64,000 nt of DNA from Paenibacillus artemisiicola (GCF_017652985.1 NZ_JAGGDJ010000009.1:1-64000), one strand, 5' to 3'. Positions 1 to 8,100 are shown, counted from the first letter of the stretch. The notes: generated by a model not told the origin, from the sequence alone. Translations and numbers: made by a program.

Positions 1-576
1 GCTCAGCCGCCAGCGGTCCATCGCGAACTGCCAGATGTCCCGGCCTTGCGCGGCGTCCGGCTTCCGGTGCGCGATCGCCTCGAGAAGAGCGTCGAACTTG
101 GCGTCGTCCATGATCCATAGCACGCCGCCCGCCGTCTCGGCGATTCGCCGCGCCGCCGGCGCGTCCGCCGCGTTGTCCGGACGCGGTCCGGGCGATTCCG
201 CCCGAACGGCCCGAACGATCCGTTCCATCGCCTGGTCGAGATCCATCTCTTCCAGCTGGGTTTTCACGATATAGTCGACCGCGCCCAAGCGCAGCGCCTC
301 TTGAATGTAGTCGAAGTCCTGATGGCATGTCAGAATGACCGCTTTAATGGCCGGATCGTGCCGATGCGCCTCCCGGATTAGCTCGAGGCCCGACATGCCG
401 GGCATCGTAATGTCGGTCAGGAGCAGCTGGACGGGATGCGTCCGCAGCAGCTGCAGCGCCTTCTCGCCGCTGGCCGCCTCCCCGGCGATCTCCACCCCGT
501 ACTTCTGCCAAGGAAACAGCAGCCGCATGCCTTTGCGCACCAAATGCTCGTCATCCACGATCAACGCTTGAATCAA
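1..576 (-). CDS. AraC/YesN-type response regulator, C-terminus outside window
   Basis: Response regulator of a two-component system. The visible 192 residues hold a complete receiver domain. It starts [15 protein letters not shown] (acidic DD pair), has the phospho-acceptor aspartate in [13 protein letters not shown], and has the switch lysine in VDYIVKT. A linker rich in Ala and Arg follows and the frame is still open at the window edge. In this family a DNA-binding AraC-type HTH sits at the C-terminus, but it is not visible here. The start is the TTG at 576, chosen because GGGAGGG lies just upstream; no ATG is better placed. The start overlaps the end of the upstream sensor kinase gene by 26 bases, so the pair is translationally coupled. 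Confidence 0.88.
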   Translation of the reverse strand, partial: MIQALIVDDEHLVRKGMRLLFPWQKYGVEIAGEAASGEKALQLLRTHPVQLLLTDITMPGMSGLELIREAHRHDPAIKAVILTCHQDFDYIQEALRLGAVDYIVKTQLEEMDLDQAMERIVRAVRAESPGPRPDNAADAPAARRIAETAGGVLWIMDDAKFDALLEAIAHRKPDAAQGRDIWQFAMDRWRLS

Positions 577-2314
577 TGCCGGTCCCTCCCGTCGTGTCCA
601 GGGGAAGCCGGATCGTAATGACCGTCCCGTTCCCCGGCTTGCTCTCCATCGTCAAGGCGGCCGCGGCGCCGTAGTACACCGCGAGCATCTGCTTCACGTA
701 CCGCAGGCCGATCCCGAGCCCCGACGCGTTCGCCGGCTCGCGCCGGTCCAGCAGCTCCGCCAATTGCGCCTCGGGAATGCCCCGCCCGTTATCGCGCACC
801 TGCAGCAGCAGGCTGCTTCCGTCCCGGCGGATGAGGACGTCGATCTCGCCGCCTTCGTCCGCGTCGAAGCCGTGATAGAGCGCGTTCTCGACGATCGGCT
901 GCAGGATGAACCGCGGGATGGGCAGCTCCAGCAGGGCGGCATCGACGTCGACCCCCACGTTGAAGGAATGATCGTAGCGGATATTTTGCAGCTCGATGTA
1001 ATCCCGGATCGCCTCGACCTCCTCCCGGACGGTCACCAGCATGTTCTTCTTGCCGAGGTTGTAGTGCAGCACGCGGGTGAATACGGACACGAGCCGGGAG
1101 ATATTCGTCTGGCCCTGCATGCGGGCGAGCCACTGGATCGTGTTCAGCGTATTGTGCAGAAAATGCGGGTTGATCTGCACGAGCAGCTTCTCCACCTCGA
1201 GCTGCCCCCGGCGCTTCTCCTTCTCCTCCACGTCCGCGATCAGCTCGCCGATGCGCCGGCTCATCTGCTGGAAGTTGGTCAAGATCCGGTTGAATTCCGT
1301 CAGGCCGGTGGCGGAGACGTTCGTCGTCGACTGGTTATAGCCGAACCGCGTAATCTCCTTGTTGATGATGCGGATCGGACGGTACACCATGCGCCAGATC
1401 AGCCACGCCAGGAACACGCCGAGCAGCAGCGAGAGCGAAGCGAACAAGCCGAATTCCCGCAACCAGCGGTTGAGTTCGCGGTTATACGAGGCTTTGGGGA
1501 TCAGCTGCAAGATGGTCCAGCCGTGAAGCCCATCCGCCCGGAAGGATTTGTAAGCGGTTCCATTATCCCGGAAGCGGCTGCCTGCCGGCGCCGCGCCGCC
1601 CAGGGTGCTGTAGGCGATGCCGCCGTCCGGATCCGTGAGCACGTAATAGACCGGGGCGTCCGAGTCGGCCGCGGTCCGGCCGCCGCCCGGCGCGAACATG
1701 TCCTCGAGTCCCGTCGTATTCGTTTCGACGTAGGCGTACAGATACTGGCCGTGCCCGTATTCCAGCTTGCGCAGCAGCGAGAAGACCGGGAATTTGCGCT
1801 CCCCGGGGTCGAGGGAAGCGTGGGGGCCGAAGAAGGTAAACAGCTTCTGCGTGTAAAACACCGGCAGCGCTTTCGGATCGAACGCCAGCTTCGCGTTCGT
1901 GTTGGGGAACAATAGCGGCTCTTCGAGGTTCGGCGCATAGAAGAACATGACGCCGACGTTCGGATTGGAGAAATTGACGTTCGCCACGGATTGGGAAATA
2001 TTCCGGTACAACACGGACCGCTGGTAGGAATCGCGGCTCGATATGAATTGGACGACCTCCCGGCCGATGCCGCCTTCGACGTCCAGCAGCTGGGACACCC
2101 GTCCGAGCTCCTCCAGCTTCCGGTCGAGCTCGTCCCGGTCCCGCGAGACTTTGGCCAGCCAATCCTTTTCGATTTTTTGCGTCTGCACGACATAGATCCA
2201 GCGATACGAAATATACCCGGTCAGCAAGCTCGGAATGACCGCGGCGATAAGCAGGATCACGATTAGCCTCCCTTTGAGGGACGGCAGGACCGCGTAACGG
2301 CGAATCAGGTTCAT
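551..2314 (-). CDS. YesM-type sensor histidine kinase
   Basis: Membrane sensor kinase of 587 residues. A first membrane segment ([20 protein letters not shown]) is followed by an extracytoplasmic sensing region of about 250 residues. A second segment ([17 protein letters not shown]) leads into a HAMP-like linker. The phospho-acceptor histidine lies in [13 protein letters not shown], typical of the His_kinase (LytS/YesM) family. The ATPase part shows [22 protein letters not shown] and [13 protein letters not shown]. The start at 2314 (MNLIRRYAV) is preferred over an in-frame ATG at 2347 because GGAGG lies about ten bases before it. It is coupled to the response regulator at 1-576. YesM/YesN pairs usually govern neighbouring carbohydrate genes; the target here is outside or unknown. 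Confidence 0.92.
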   Translation of the reverse strand: MNLIRRYAVLPSLKGRLIVILLIAAVIPSLLTGYISYRWIYVVQTQKIEKDWLAKVSRDRDELDRKLEELGRVSQLLDVEGGIGREVVQFISSRDSYQRSVLYRNISQSVANVNFSNPNVGVMFFYAPNLEEPLLFPNTNAKLAFDPKALPVFYTQKLFTFFGPHASLDPGERKFPVFSLLRKLEYGHGQYLYAYVETNTTGLEDMFAPGGGRTAADSDAPVYYVLTDPDGGIAYSTLGGAAPAGSRFRDNGTAYKSFRADGLHGWTILQLIPKASYNRELNRWLREFGLFASLSLLLGVFLAWLIWRMVYRPIRIINKEITRFGYNQSTTNVSATGLTEFNRILTNFQQMSRRIGELIADVEEKEKRRGQLEVEKLLVQINPHFLHNTLNTIQWLARMQGQTNISRLVSVFTRVLHYNLGKKNMLVTVREEVEAIRDYIELQNIRYDHSFNVGVDVDAALLELPIPRFILQPIVENALYHGFDADEGGEIDVLIRRDGSSLLLQVRDNGRGIPEAQLAELLDRREPANASGLGIGLRYVKQMLAVYYGAAAALTMESKPGNGTVITIRLPLDTTGGTGIDSSVDRG

Positions 2315-2416
2315 GGGCAGGCAGCCTCCGCTGAACAGCGCTTTCATAGTTGCCGCTATTATAGCAGCAAATCCCGCGTTTGTGGCGACGGCCGGTTAAT
2401 TTTTCGATCGGCCGGG

Positions 2417-2503
2417 GCGAGGCAATCGAGGCAAGGGAATCAAAGCGAGGCAATCAAAGCGAAGGCAATCAAGGCGAGGGCATTCAAAAGCGAGGCAGCC
2501 GAA
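2417..2503. repeat. Degenerate 14-16 bp tandem repeat, six units
   Basis: Six head-to-tail copies built on GCGAGGCAATCAAA, with units at 2417, 2431, 2445, 2459, 2474 and 2490. The units vary between 14 and 16 bases, so the array carries no continuous reading frame. It lies between the sensor kinase start and the end of the acetyltransferase gene, upstream of the kinase RBS. Confidence 0.8.
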
Positions 2504-2542
2504 CCGAACGGCCGCCCGCTTCGAAGCCTGCTTCGGCGGTGC

Positions 2543-3082
2543 CTAGCCGTCCTCGGGATTGATGATCGCCAGCACCTGATGATCCTCCCACACCCCGTTA
2601 ATCTTCACGTTGCTGCGCGCGATTCCTTCCTTTTGGAAGCCGGCGCGCTCGAGCACGCGGATCGAGCCGGGATTCCGCGGCGACGCCTCCCCGACGATCC
2701 GGTGAAACTTCAGCGTTTCGAACGCATAGCGGACCACCTGCTTCACGGCCTCCGTCATGTAGCCCTTGCCGTTGTGCGCTTGATCCAGGCTGTAGCCGAT
2801 CATGCAGCTCTGCAGCGCGCCCCGCGCCACGAAGGACAGCTGCACGTCGCCGATCACCCGGTCGTCCTCCGCAAGGCAGACGAGGAAGTTATAGCGGCGA
2901 TCGGCCTCCCTGTCGGCCTGCGTTTCGATTATGGCTTGGCGCTGGTGCGCCTCCGTGTAATGCGCATCCGGCCTGCCGGGCGAGAAGGCTTCGAAAAACG
3001 CGCGGTTGCGCGCGTGCATCGCCGCCAATTCCGCGGCGTCGGCTTCCTGCGCGAACCGTACGTAGACGGGTTGTTCCATCAT
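2543..3082 (-). CDS. GNAT family N-acetyltransferase (RimJ-like)
   Basis: Acetyl-CoA dependent N-acetyltransferase of 179 residues. The fold is recognisable from an N-terminal YVRFAQEADAAELAAMHARN segment, the acetyl-CoA binding strand and loop (MIGYSLDQAHNGKGYMTEAV) and the C-terminal RVLERAGFQKEGIARSNVKING stretch. That last part is typical of RimJ/RimL-type enzymes and ends with WEDHQVLAIINPED. The start at 3082 has AAGGAAGGTGCAGG before it. It stands alone on the minus strand. The substrate, a protein N-terminus or a small molecule, cannot be told from sequence. Confidence 0.85.
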   Translation of the reverse strand: MMEQPVYVRFAQEADAAELAAMHARNRAFFEAFSPGRPDAHYTEAHQRQAIIETQADREADRRYNFLVCLAEDDRVIGDVQLSFVARGALQSCMIGYSLDQAHNGKGYMTEAVKQVVRYAFETLKFHRIVGEASPRNPGSIRVLERAGFQKEGIARSNVKINGVWEDHQVLAIINPEDG

Positions 3083-3237
3083 CCTGCACCTTCCTTTCGA
3101 TCTTGGCTTAACCTTTGCGCGGCCACCGGTTCTCCGGCGAATCTATTTTATTTTGATTGGCGCGTATACAAGCCCAAACCATCCGCCTGCTTTCTCATAT
3201 TAATAGAATCGGAGGCTTGTTGAAAGGAGGGATCTCC

Positions 3238-3414
3238 ATGCTTAGTCTTCTGAAGCGCTATCGCGGCAAATTCATCGTGATCAAGACCACGTCGGGGCAC
3301 GAAATCGGCGGCCGCGTCCTGATCGTGCGCAACGGCATCGTGGTGCTGAAAACCCCGCTGGGGACGAAAATATTCATTCCGCTCCGGAAAGTCCTCGCGG
3401 TTATCGCGAAATAA
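3238..3414 (+). CDS. Small LSm-like conserved protein
   Basis: A 58-residue protein beginning MLSLLKRYRGKFIVIKTT, with alternating hydrophobic strands and a GGRVLIVRNGIVVLKTPLG core. The pattern suggests a small beta-barrel of the Sm/LSm kind seen in short Bacillota proteins of unknown function. The start at 3238 is set by a very good AAAGGAGGG seven bases upstream; the frame is open further 5-prime but has no second RBS. A hairpin at 3491-3513 follows. The gene stands alone between two minus-strand genes. No function is claimed. Confidence 0.7.
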   Translation: MLSLLKRYRGKFIVIKTTSGHEIGGRVLIVRNGIVVLKTPLGTKIFIPLRKVLAVIAK

Positions 3415-3490
3415 CGAAAACGGGATGACCCGTTCGCCCATTGCGTGCGTTCTCTTCAATAAGCCGCAGATGGAAAACCGCGCGACAAAA

Positions 3491-3513
3491 AGGCCGTCGG
3501 CTAACGACGGCCT
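3491..3513. terminator. Bidirectional hairpin between convergent genes
   Basis: AGGCCGTCG and CGACGGCCT pair as a nine-base stem around a five-base loop. On the minus strand it is followed by TTTTTG, so it is a good rho-independent terminator for the DinB gene ending at 3533. On the plus strand the tail (CTTTCC) is weaker but could serve the small gene ending at 3414. Confidence 0.8.
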
Positions 3514-3532
3514 CTTTCCATGGATCGGCGGA

Positions 3533-4024
3533 TCAGTTCGCCTCTTGCGTCTTGTACAAGCCCCGTCGAATCAAATTCGCGGTCACCGGCTGCTTGCCGA
3601 GCTCGCGGGACCAGACGGACAGCTGGCCGACGTGATGAATCTCGTGGGCGATGACATGCCGCATCACTTCCCCGTACGCGAAGCTTTCCCGCTGTCCGGG
3701 CGGCCCTTCGCCGGTCAACACCAGGTGCTCCATGCCATCGTTCCACGCCTGCACGAACGGCGCGACCGTCGCATGGCATTGCTCCGAGAACGCCTTTACC
3801 TTCCGCAAGCTCGCGTAGTCCTCGAACGGCGGCTCTCCTTGGTCCGGGTTCCCCTGCAGCGAGTTGATCCAAGCGAATTCGCATTCCGCGATATGGAACA
3901 GCGTGTAGAGAATGCTTCCCGGCCCGCCCGTCCGCCGCTTCAACAGTTCCTGCTCGTCCACCGTCTCGCACCAGTCGAACCACTCGTTTCGCACCTGCCA
4001 GTTGTATTCGAACAGTTTCTTCAT
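3533..4024 (-). CDS. DinB family protein
   Basis: A 163-residue four-helix-bundle protein of the DinB/YfiT superfamily. The expected metal-binding histidines are present: one in FHIAECEFAW and two in MRHVIAHEIHHVGQLS. Members include thiol-dependent transferases and stress-associated proteins; most, as here, have no assigned reaction. The start is placed at 4024 (MKKLFEYNWQV) because GGGAGG lies eight bases upstream. An in-frame ATG at 4081 has no RBS. It stands alone, with a terminator at 3491-3513. Confidence 0.85.
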   Translation of the reverse strand: MKKLFEYNWQVRNEWFDWCETVDEQELLKRRTGGPGSILYTLFHIAECEFAWINSLQGNPDQGEPPFEDYASLRKVKAFSEQCHATVAPFVQAWNDGMEHLVLTGEGPPGQRESFAYGEVMRHVIAHEIHHVGQLSVWSRELGKQPVTANLIRRGLYKTQEAN

Positions 4025-4214
4025 CGTTTCGCCTCCCTTATCAATCCGTACATCCGGTCGGTTCCGTACATACTTCGACAACCGAAAGCCAAACCCTGCT
4101 AATATCTGTAAAACGCGGTCCGTTTCGCTCGCGCCGGCCAGGTCTTATACCGCAAAAGAAAAGCGAAGGAGGCAGCCGCGGCTGCTTCCTACGCGTCTGC
4201 CTATGTGCGCCGCT

Positions 4215-4604
4215 TCATCTCCCGATCGGAGTCGCGAGCATCCACACATGGCCGAAGGGATCCTCGATCTTCCCGACCCGGTCGCCGTGCGGTTGGTCTT
4301 GTACCTGACGAAGAACCTCCGCCCCTTCGAGGATGGCCCTCGTCACGGTCTTGTCGACGTCGCCGACGTATACGTACAGGATAACGGGCGTGCCGCCGAG
4401 CGACGCGGCCGACTGGTTATGTCCGGGAAACTCGTCCGCGACCATGATCCGGGCTTCCCCGACCTTCACCTCGGCATGGGCGATTTTCCCGTCGTCCGTC
4501 GTCATCCGGCTGATTTCTACGGCGCCGAAGGCGCGCTTGTAAAAGGCGATGGCGCGCCCGGCGTCATCGACCGCCAACATCGGAATCGCAGCGGTTCTGC
4601 TCAT
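4215..4604 (-). CDS. VOC (glyoxalase/PhnB-like) family protein
   Basis: A 129-residue vicinal-oxygen-chelate fold protein. It has the two-module layout: MLAVDDAGRAIAFYKRAFGA at the start, a central EVKVGEARIMVAD strand, then TPVILYVYVGDVDKTV and the closing GKIEDPFGHVWMLATP. This matches PhnB/YdfG-type VOC proteins, which include bleomycin-resistance-like and 3-demethylubiquinone-type members. The start at 4604 follows AGGAGGAG. It lies 23 bases downstream of the XRE-family gene on the same strand, so the two may be cotranscribed. The substrate is unknown. Confidence 0.85.
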   Translation of the reverse strand: MSRTAAIPMLAVDDAGRAIAFYKRAFGAVEISRMTTDDGKIAHAEVKVGEARIMVADEFPGHNQSAASLGGTPVILYVYVGDVDKTVTRAILEGAEVLRQVQDQPHGDRVGKIEDPFGHVWMLATPIGR

Positions 4605-4627
4605 CGTTCGGGCTCCTCCTCCTCGGC

Positions 4628-5752
4628 TCACTCCGCGGCGCGCGACAGCGTCCGCTCCAGCATGCGCCGGACGAGCCGTTCCAGCGACGCCTTGTCCATG
4701 AACGGCGCCAGGCTCGAGAGGACGTCGGCGCCGAGCGCGCCGGACTCCGCATGCTCCAGCAGCTTCCCGATGCTTTCCCGGGACAGGAACGGCGCTAGGC
4801 CGACGATATGCTCGACGTCGATGGTGCCGTCGATGACCCGGTCGGCGAGACGGTCCAGCGTGCCGCGGCCGATGAACGGCGCCAGCGCGTGAATGGATTC
4901 CCAATCGAGCGTGCTCGCGTCGCTCTTCAGCACGAGCCGCTCGAGCTGATCGCCGTCCAGGAACGGCGCCAGGCCGACGAGATGGCTCATCTCGAGCTTG
5001 CCTGCGGCCGCGCGGTCCACCATGCGGGAGAGCGAAGCTTTGCCGATGAACGGAGCGAGCGCGTGCAGGACGTCCGCATCCAGCAGACCGTCCTCGACAT
5101 AGCCGAGCATCGCGTCGATCGTGTCGCTGCCGAGAAACGGCGCGAGCTGCAAAATCGAATCCAAAGTCGGAAGTCCTTCGCGGCGCTTGTCGCGGGCGGC
5201 CTCTTGCTCCCGCTCGGCTTCCGCGCGTTCGTCCGCTTCGCCGATCGCGTCTTCGTCTTCTGCGACCGCTTCCGCGACCGCTGCGGCTTCCGCCTCCGCT
5301 GGCGGCGCCGCGATTTCTTCAGCCGCTGCTTCCGCGGCCGGCGCCGCTGCAGCCTCTTCTTCCGCCTCCGCTGCCGGCACGGCCTCCGGTTCCGCCGCCT
5401 CGCGCTCGGCCGCTGCCTCCACGGCCGGCGATTCCGCCGCTTCTGCTTCCGCCGCCTCAGCCTCCGCCTCATCCGCTGCGGCCTCCTCAGCCGCGGCGAC
5501 GGCGGCTTCCGCGGCAACCGCCTCTGCCGGCGCGGCTGGCGCCCGTCGCTCGCCTTCGAGCAGCTCGTCGATGGACGTGCCGAGCAGCCGGGCAATGGCC
5601 GGCAGCGTGCCGATATCCGGAAGCGACTCGCCGCGCTCCCATTTCGATACCGCCTGATGGCTCAAGTTTAACCGTTCGGCGAATTCCGCCTGCGTCATGC
5701 CTTTTTCTTTTCTTAATCTGGAGATATAAGCGCCGATCTTCCGCATTTCCAT
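4628..5752 (-). CDS. XRE-family HTH protein with Ala/Glu linker and six LAPF repeats
   Basis: A 374-residue protein with three clear parts. Residues 3-65 are a Cro/C1-type HTH (ISRLRKEKGMTQAEFAERL, LSHQAVSKWERGESLPD). Residues about 75-195 are an extremely Ala/Glu-rich, probably extended or helical linker. Residues 203-374 are six tandem repeats of 29 residues, each opening with LAPF[ILM] and carrying a conserved leucine pattern, the last one cut at 27 residues. The repeats look like an alpha-helical solenoid, suited to protein contacts. The start at 5752 follows GGAGG with nine bases between; an upstream ATG at 5806 has no RBS. Two palindromes flank its promoter, which suggests autoregulation. 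I know no characterised protein with this layout. Confidence 0.85.
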   Translation of the reverse strand: MEMRKIGAYISRLRKEKGMTQAEFAERLNLSHQAVSKWERGESLPDIGTLPAIARLLGTSIDELLEGERRAPAAPAEAVAAEAAVAAAEEAAADEAEAEAAEAEAAESPAVEAAAEREAAEPEAVPAAEAEEEAAAAPAAEAAAEEIAAPPAEAEAAAVAEAVAEDEDAIGEADERAEAEREQEAARDKRREGLPTLDSILQLAPFLGSDTIDAMLGYVEDGLLDADVLHALAPFIGKASLSRMVDRAAAGKLEMSHLVGLAPFLDGDQLERLVLKSDASTLDWESIHALAPFIGRGTLDRLADRVIDGTIDVEHIVGLAPFLSRESIGKLLEHAESGALGADVLSSLAPFMDKASLERLVRRMLERTLSRAAE

Positions 5753-5779
5753 TCCGAACCGCCTCCGATAACGAAATTT

Positions 5780-5793
5780 ACAGTGCGCACTGT
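5780..5793. promoter_or_regulatory. Perfect palindrome in the XRE gene leader (operator candidate)
   Basis: ACAGTGCGCACTGT is a perfect 14-base palindrome. It lies between the predicted transcription start (about 5800) and the RBS of the XRE-type regulator gene. That is the usual place for an autoregulatory operator of a Cro/C1-like dimer. Confidence 0.65.
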
Positions 5794-5806
5794 CTGGGTT
5801 CAGCAT

Positions 5807-5834
5807 AGCATGCCGTCCGCTTCCGCTCTATCAA
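5807..5834 (-). promoter_or_regulatory. Predicted sigma-A promoter of the XRE-family gene
   Basis: On the minus strand a -35 hexamer TTGATA (5829-5834) and a -10 CATGCT (5807-5812) are separated by 16 bases. An overlapping TATGCT lies at 5802-5807. The -10 match is only fair. Confidence 0.4.
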
Positions 5835-5838
5835 ACGT

Positions 5839-5862
5839 CGGTTGAAGCGGCCGATTCAACCG
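5839..5862. promoter_or_regulatory. Inverted repeat upstream of the XRE gene promoter
   Basis: CGGTTGAA and TTCAACCG form perfect eight-base arms around an eight-base spacer. The repeat sits just upstream of the predicted -35 of the XRE-family gene. It could be a second regulator site or a weak structure; it has no T-run on either side. Confidence 0.5.
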
Positions 5863-5995
5863 GCGGTAGAATCGAAAGCGGCGATGGAATTCCTTTCCCG
5901 GACGTACGGCCATTATGCCGGATGGGGGACATGCGCCAATTCGGGCATCCATCGCCGGACATAAGCTGGAGCAACGACTAGCTATGAGGACGCTG

Positions 5996-6232
5996 ATGCG
6001 AATGGCCTGCTGGATTCAAACCGCGATTATCGTAACCAACAACGGGACGATCCTGTTCGGCAACGCCGACATTCTCCCGATCGTCGGACGCGACCAAACG
6101 AAGGACGTCGTCGAAAACAACGAAGAAACGAACAGCCCCGCCGGCGGGGAAGCGGCCGAGGGCGTCGCGGATACCGCGTCGTACCGGCGCGGGTCGCGGC
6201 GGAAGCGGCGGCGGTATTCGAAGCGGCGTTAG
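5996..6232 (+). CDS. Hypothetical small protein with Arg-rich tail
   Basis: A 78-residue open frame with GAGGA six bases before the ATG at 5996. The first half (CWIQTAIIVTNNGTILFGN) has the strand pattern and NNG..FG spacing of GerPA/GerPF-like spore germination proteins. That resemblance is weak and is given only as a hint. The second half is acidic (DVVENNEETNSP) and then strongly basic, ending RRKRRRYSKRR, reminiscent of basic spore-coat tails. The last 22 bases lie in a 26-base direct repeat that recurs 70 bases further on. Nothing nearby tells its role. Confidence 0.45.
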   Translation: MRMACWIQTAIIVTNNGTILFGNADILPIVGRDQTKDVVENNEETNSPAGGEAAEGVADTASYRRGSRRKRRRYSKRR

Positions 6233-6306
6233 TGCCTGCCGCCATGCGGCGCTATGCGCTCAGCGGCGCCTGGCCATGCAGCGGTACGCCAAGCGGCGTT
6301 AGCGCC
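6211..6306. repeat. Pair of 26 bp direct repeats at a gene end
   Basis: The segment 6211-6236 (GCGGTATTCGAAGCGGCGTT and six more bases, covering the stop codon of the small basic protein) recurs at 6281-6306 with 22 of 26 bases identical. The offset is 70 bases, so the second copy is out of frame. It looks like a past tandem duplication of the gene end. Confidence 0.6.
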
Positions 6307-6415
6307 GCAAGGACATGGCCCCCGCCGCCGCAGCCAAGCGGAGCTTCGGCGTGCAGTGCCGGCGCCGCGCGGTCACGGCCGTGCCCCGCATCCGCTCCCT
6401 CGACGGCCGGCCGCC

Positions 6416-7222
6416 TCAGCCCCGCGCCGGCTCCGCCATCTCGAGGCGCGCCTTGGCGCTCAGCGCGGCCAGATGGCCGTCGTTCGCCATCACCTGCTCC
6501 AGATGAACGAGCCGCTCCGGCGTCGCCGTGCGCATCATCGTCTCGGAATAGGCGCGATCGATCCAAAATCTCGCCGCCGTCCCGATATAATCCCGCAGCT
6601 CCTGCAGATCCTCCTCGGCGTACCGCTGGCATAGGTTGATCGTGAACATGCGGCGGTTCGCGCTGCCGTTCCACGACGAGTGGAACGTATTATGGTCGAA
6701 CACGAGCAGATCGCCGGGCACGACGTCGAGCACGACCGCGGGCACGTCGGCGCCTTCGATCTCCCAGGACGCGCGCGGATTCCGCATGCGCGCCGTCAGG
6801 TCCCCGGCGTAGTTGTCCCGCAGCCGGTGGCTGCCCGGAATGACGCGCAGGGCGCCGCTTCCGCCGTCCAGCCGGTCGAGGTAGAAGGCGATTTTCAGAT
6901 GCCGGTACTTCTCGTGGTAGCCGTCGCGGTGCCAGCCGGTATCGCCGGTATAGTAGTTGCCGTCGCTCCCCATGTAGTTGAAATCGTCGCCGAGCAGCGA
7001 CCGGCCGATCGCGAGAATGCGCGGATCGTCGAGCAGCACGGACATGCGCTGGTCGATGAACGGAACGACGCAGGTGCGCTTCGTGCCGTCGTGCTTGTTC
7101 GTCCCGGGAAACGTCTTCGCGAATTCGCCGACGATCCAATCCAGCCGGTCAACCATCAGTTGCGGAAACTTCAGTAAGCCGAACGTCTCGAAATAATCGA
7201 TTTGCGCTTGCGTCAGCCGCAT
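6416..7222 (-). CDS. Phytanoyl-CoA dioxygenase (PhyH) family protein, copy 1
   Basis: Fe(II)/2-oxoglutarate-dependent oxygenase of the PhyH family, 268 residues. The iron ligands are visible as GWHRDGYHEK (HxD) and FDHNTFHSSW (distal His); a 2-oxoglutarate-binding Arg is likely in the ANRRMFTINLCQRY stretch. The start at 7222 (MRLTQAQIDYFETFG) follows GGAGGGG. It is one of three PhyH paralogs in the window. Bacterial members hydroxylate small molecules and the substrate is unknown. A LacI/CcpA-type operator-like sequence lies 49 bases upstream at 7271-7285, suggesting sugar or catabolite control. Confidence 0.88.
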   Translation of the reverse strand: MRLTQAQIDYFETFGLLKFPQLMVDRLDWIVGEFAKTFPGTNKHDGTKRTCVVPFIDQRMSVLLDDPRILAIGRSLLGDDFNYMGSDGNYYTGDTGWHRDGYHEKYRHLKIAFYLDRLDGGSGALRVIPGSHRLRDNYAGDLTARMRNPRASWEIEGADVPAVVLDVVPGDLLVFDHNTFHSSWNGSANRRMFTINLCQRYAEEDLQELRDYIGTAARFWIDRAYSETMMRTATPERLVHLEQVMANDGHLAALSAKARLEMAEPARG

Positions 7223-7270
7223 GCCGAACCCCTCCGATACTGGTTTGCGCGCGGGACGGCGCGCCTCTCG

Positions 7271-7285
7271 TTAAAGCGTTTGCAA
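7271..7285. promoter_or_regulatory. LacI/CcpA-type operator-like site before PhyH copy 1
   Basis: TTAAAGCGTTTGCAA has the A-rich/CG/T-rich dyad of LacI-family operators. It lies between the PhyH gene start and the upstream terminator. Confidence 0.45.
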
Positions 7286-7337
7286 CTAACACATTCCCCG
7301 ATCCGCCCGGCGTTTCCTGCCGGCGGGCAAATAAAAA

Positions 7338-7389
7338 CTCCCCGTCCTCTGGGGCGGCGGCGGCTGCCGGCGCTCCGGAGGACGGGGAG
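7338..7389 (-). terminator. Rho-independent terminator of the flavoprotein gene
   Basis: CTCCCCGTCCTC pairs perfectly with GAGGACGGGGAG (12 bases). On the minus strand it is followed by TTTTTATTTG. The 28-base loop is itself GC-rich. It lies 25 bases after the stop of the oxidoreductase gene. Confidence 0.85.
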
Positions 7390-7413
7390 GTCACGTCGTT
7401 CGGATAAGGCCGA

Positions 7414-7977
7414 TTATTTCAACAAGTCATGGTCGACGTACCGCGCGCCGTTCAGCTCGCTGATGACGTTGATGGCGACCTTCGCGCCGTCGCCCGCGGT
7501 CACGATCGTATGCACGCTGACGCCCGCGCATGTGCCGGCCGCCCAGATGCCCGCCACGTTCGTGCGGCCTTCGGCGTCCGCGTCGAGAATCGTCTTGATC
7601 CGCGGCTCCGTGCCCGGTTTCGTGCTCAGGCCGGACTTCTCCGCGAAGTCCAGGAAGAGGCCGGACGCGACGATGACGACTTTGGCGTCGTACGATTGGC
7701 CGGATTCCGTCGCGATCCGGAAGCCGTCGTCCGTCTTGGCGATCTCGGTCACTTTGCCCTGCACGTACTCGGCGCCGAATTTTTTCGCTTGGTTAATGCC
7801 GGTCTCGACCAGGTTCGGGCCCGTGATCTCCGGCACGCCGTAGTGGTTCTCGACCCAGGCTTTCTTCGTGATGCTCTGATCGCTGTCGATCAGCAGCGTC
7901 TTCTTGCCGGCCTTGGCCGCGAACAACGCGGCGCTTCCGCCCGCCGGTCCTGCTCCGATGATTGCGATTTCCGTCAT
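7414..7977 (-). CDS. Short FAD-dependent (thioredoxin reductase-like) oxidoreductase
   Basis: A 187-residue flavoprotein. The N-terminal FAD-binding motif GAGPAGGSAALFAAKAGKKT is complete and the C-terminal second FAD segment (NVAGIWAAGTCAGV) matches the thioredoxin-reductase family. The NADPH domain with its redox CxxC, normally between them, is absent, so the protein is about 60 percent of usual length. Short one-domain forms of this kind do exist, so it is not necessarily broken. The start at 7977 (MTEIAIIG) follows GGGAGG. A good cre-like operator lies at 8006-8019 and a terminator at 7338-7389, so it is monocistronic. Confidence 0.8.
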   Translation of the reverse strand: MTEIAIIGAGPAGGSAALFAAKAGKKTLLIDSDQSITKKAWVENHYGVPEITGPNLVETGINQAKKFGAEYVQGKVTEIAKTDDGFRIATESGQSYDAKVVIVASGLFLDFAEKSGLSTKPGTEPRIKTILDADAEGRTNVAGIWAAGTCAGVSVHTIVTAGDGAKVAINVISELNGARYVDHDLLK

Positions 7978-8005
7978 GTTCTCGCCTCCCGAATGGAATG
8001 TAAGA

Positions 8006-8019
8006 TACAAGCGCTTTCA
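8006..8019 (-). promoter_or_regulatory. cre-like operator of the flavoprotein gene
   Basis: On the minus strand the site reads TGAAAGCGCTTGTA, a close match to the CcpA/LacI dyad consensus (TGWAARCGYTWNCW) with one mismatch. It lies 29 bases before the start codon. Confidence 0.6.
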
Positions 8020-8100
8020 TACCCTATATTACGCTTTGAAGCCGGGTTGTTCAACTTCTCCCGTCGGTATGTCGCGAACGTCGCCGGCACGCCCGATTCG

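Noticed and set aside
2417-2503. Possible CRISPR array
   Set aside because: The units are directly adjacent without spacers and vary in length; no cas gene is present.
4808-5671. Arg/Phe/Leu-rich plus-strand frame opposite the XRE gene
   Set aside because: It arises from the complement of the Ala/Glu linker codons and has no independent support.
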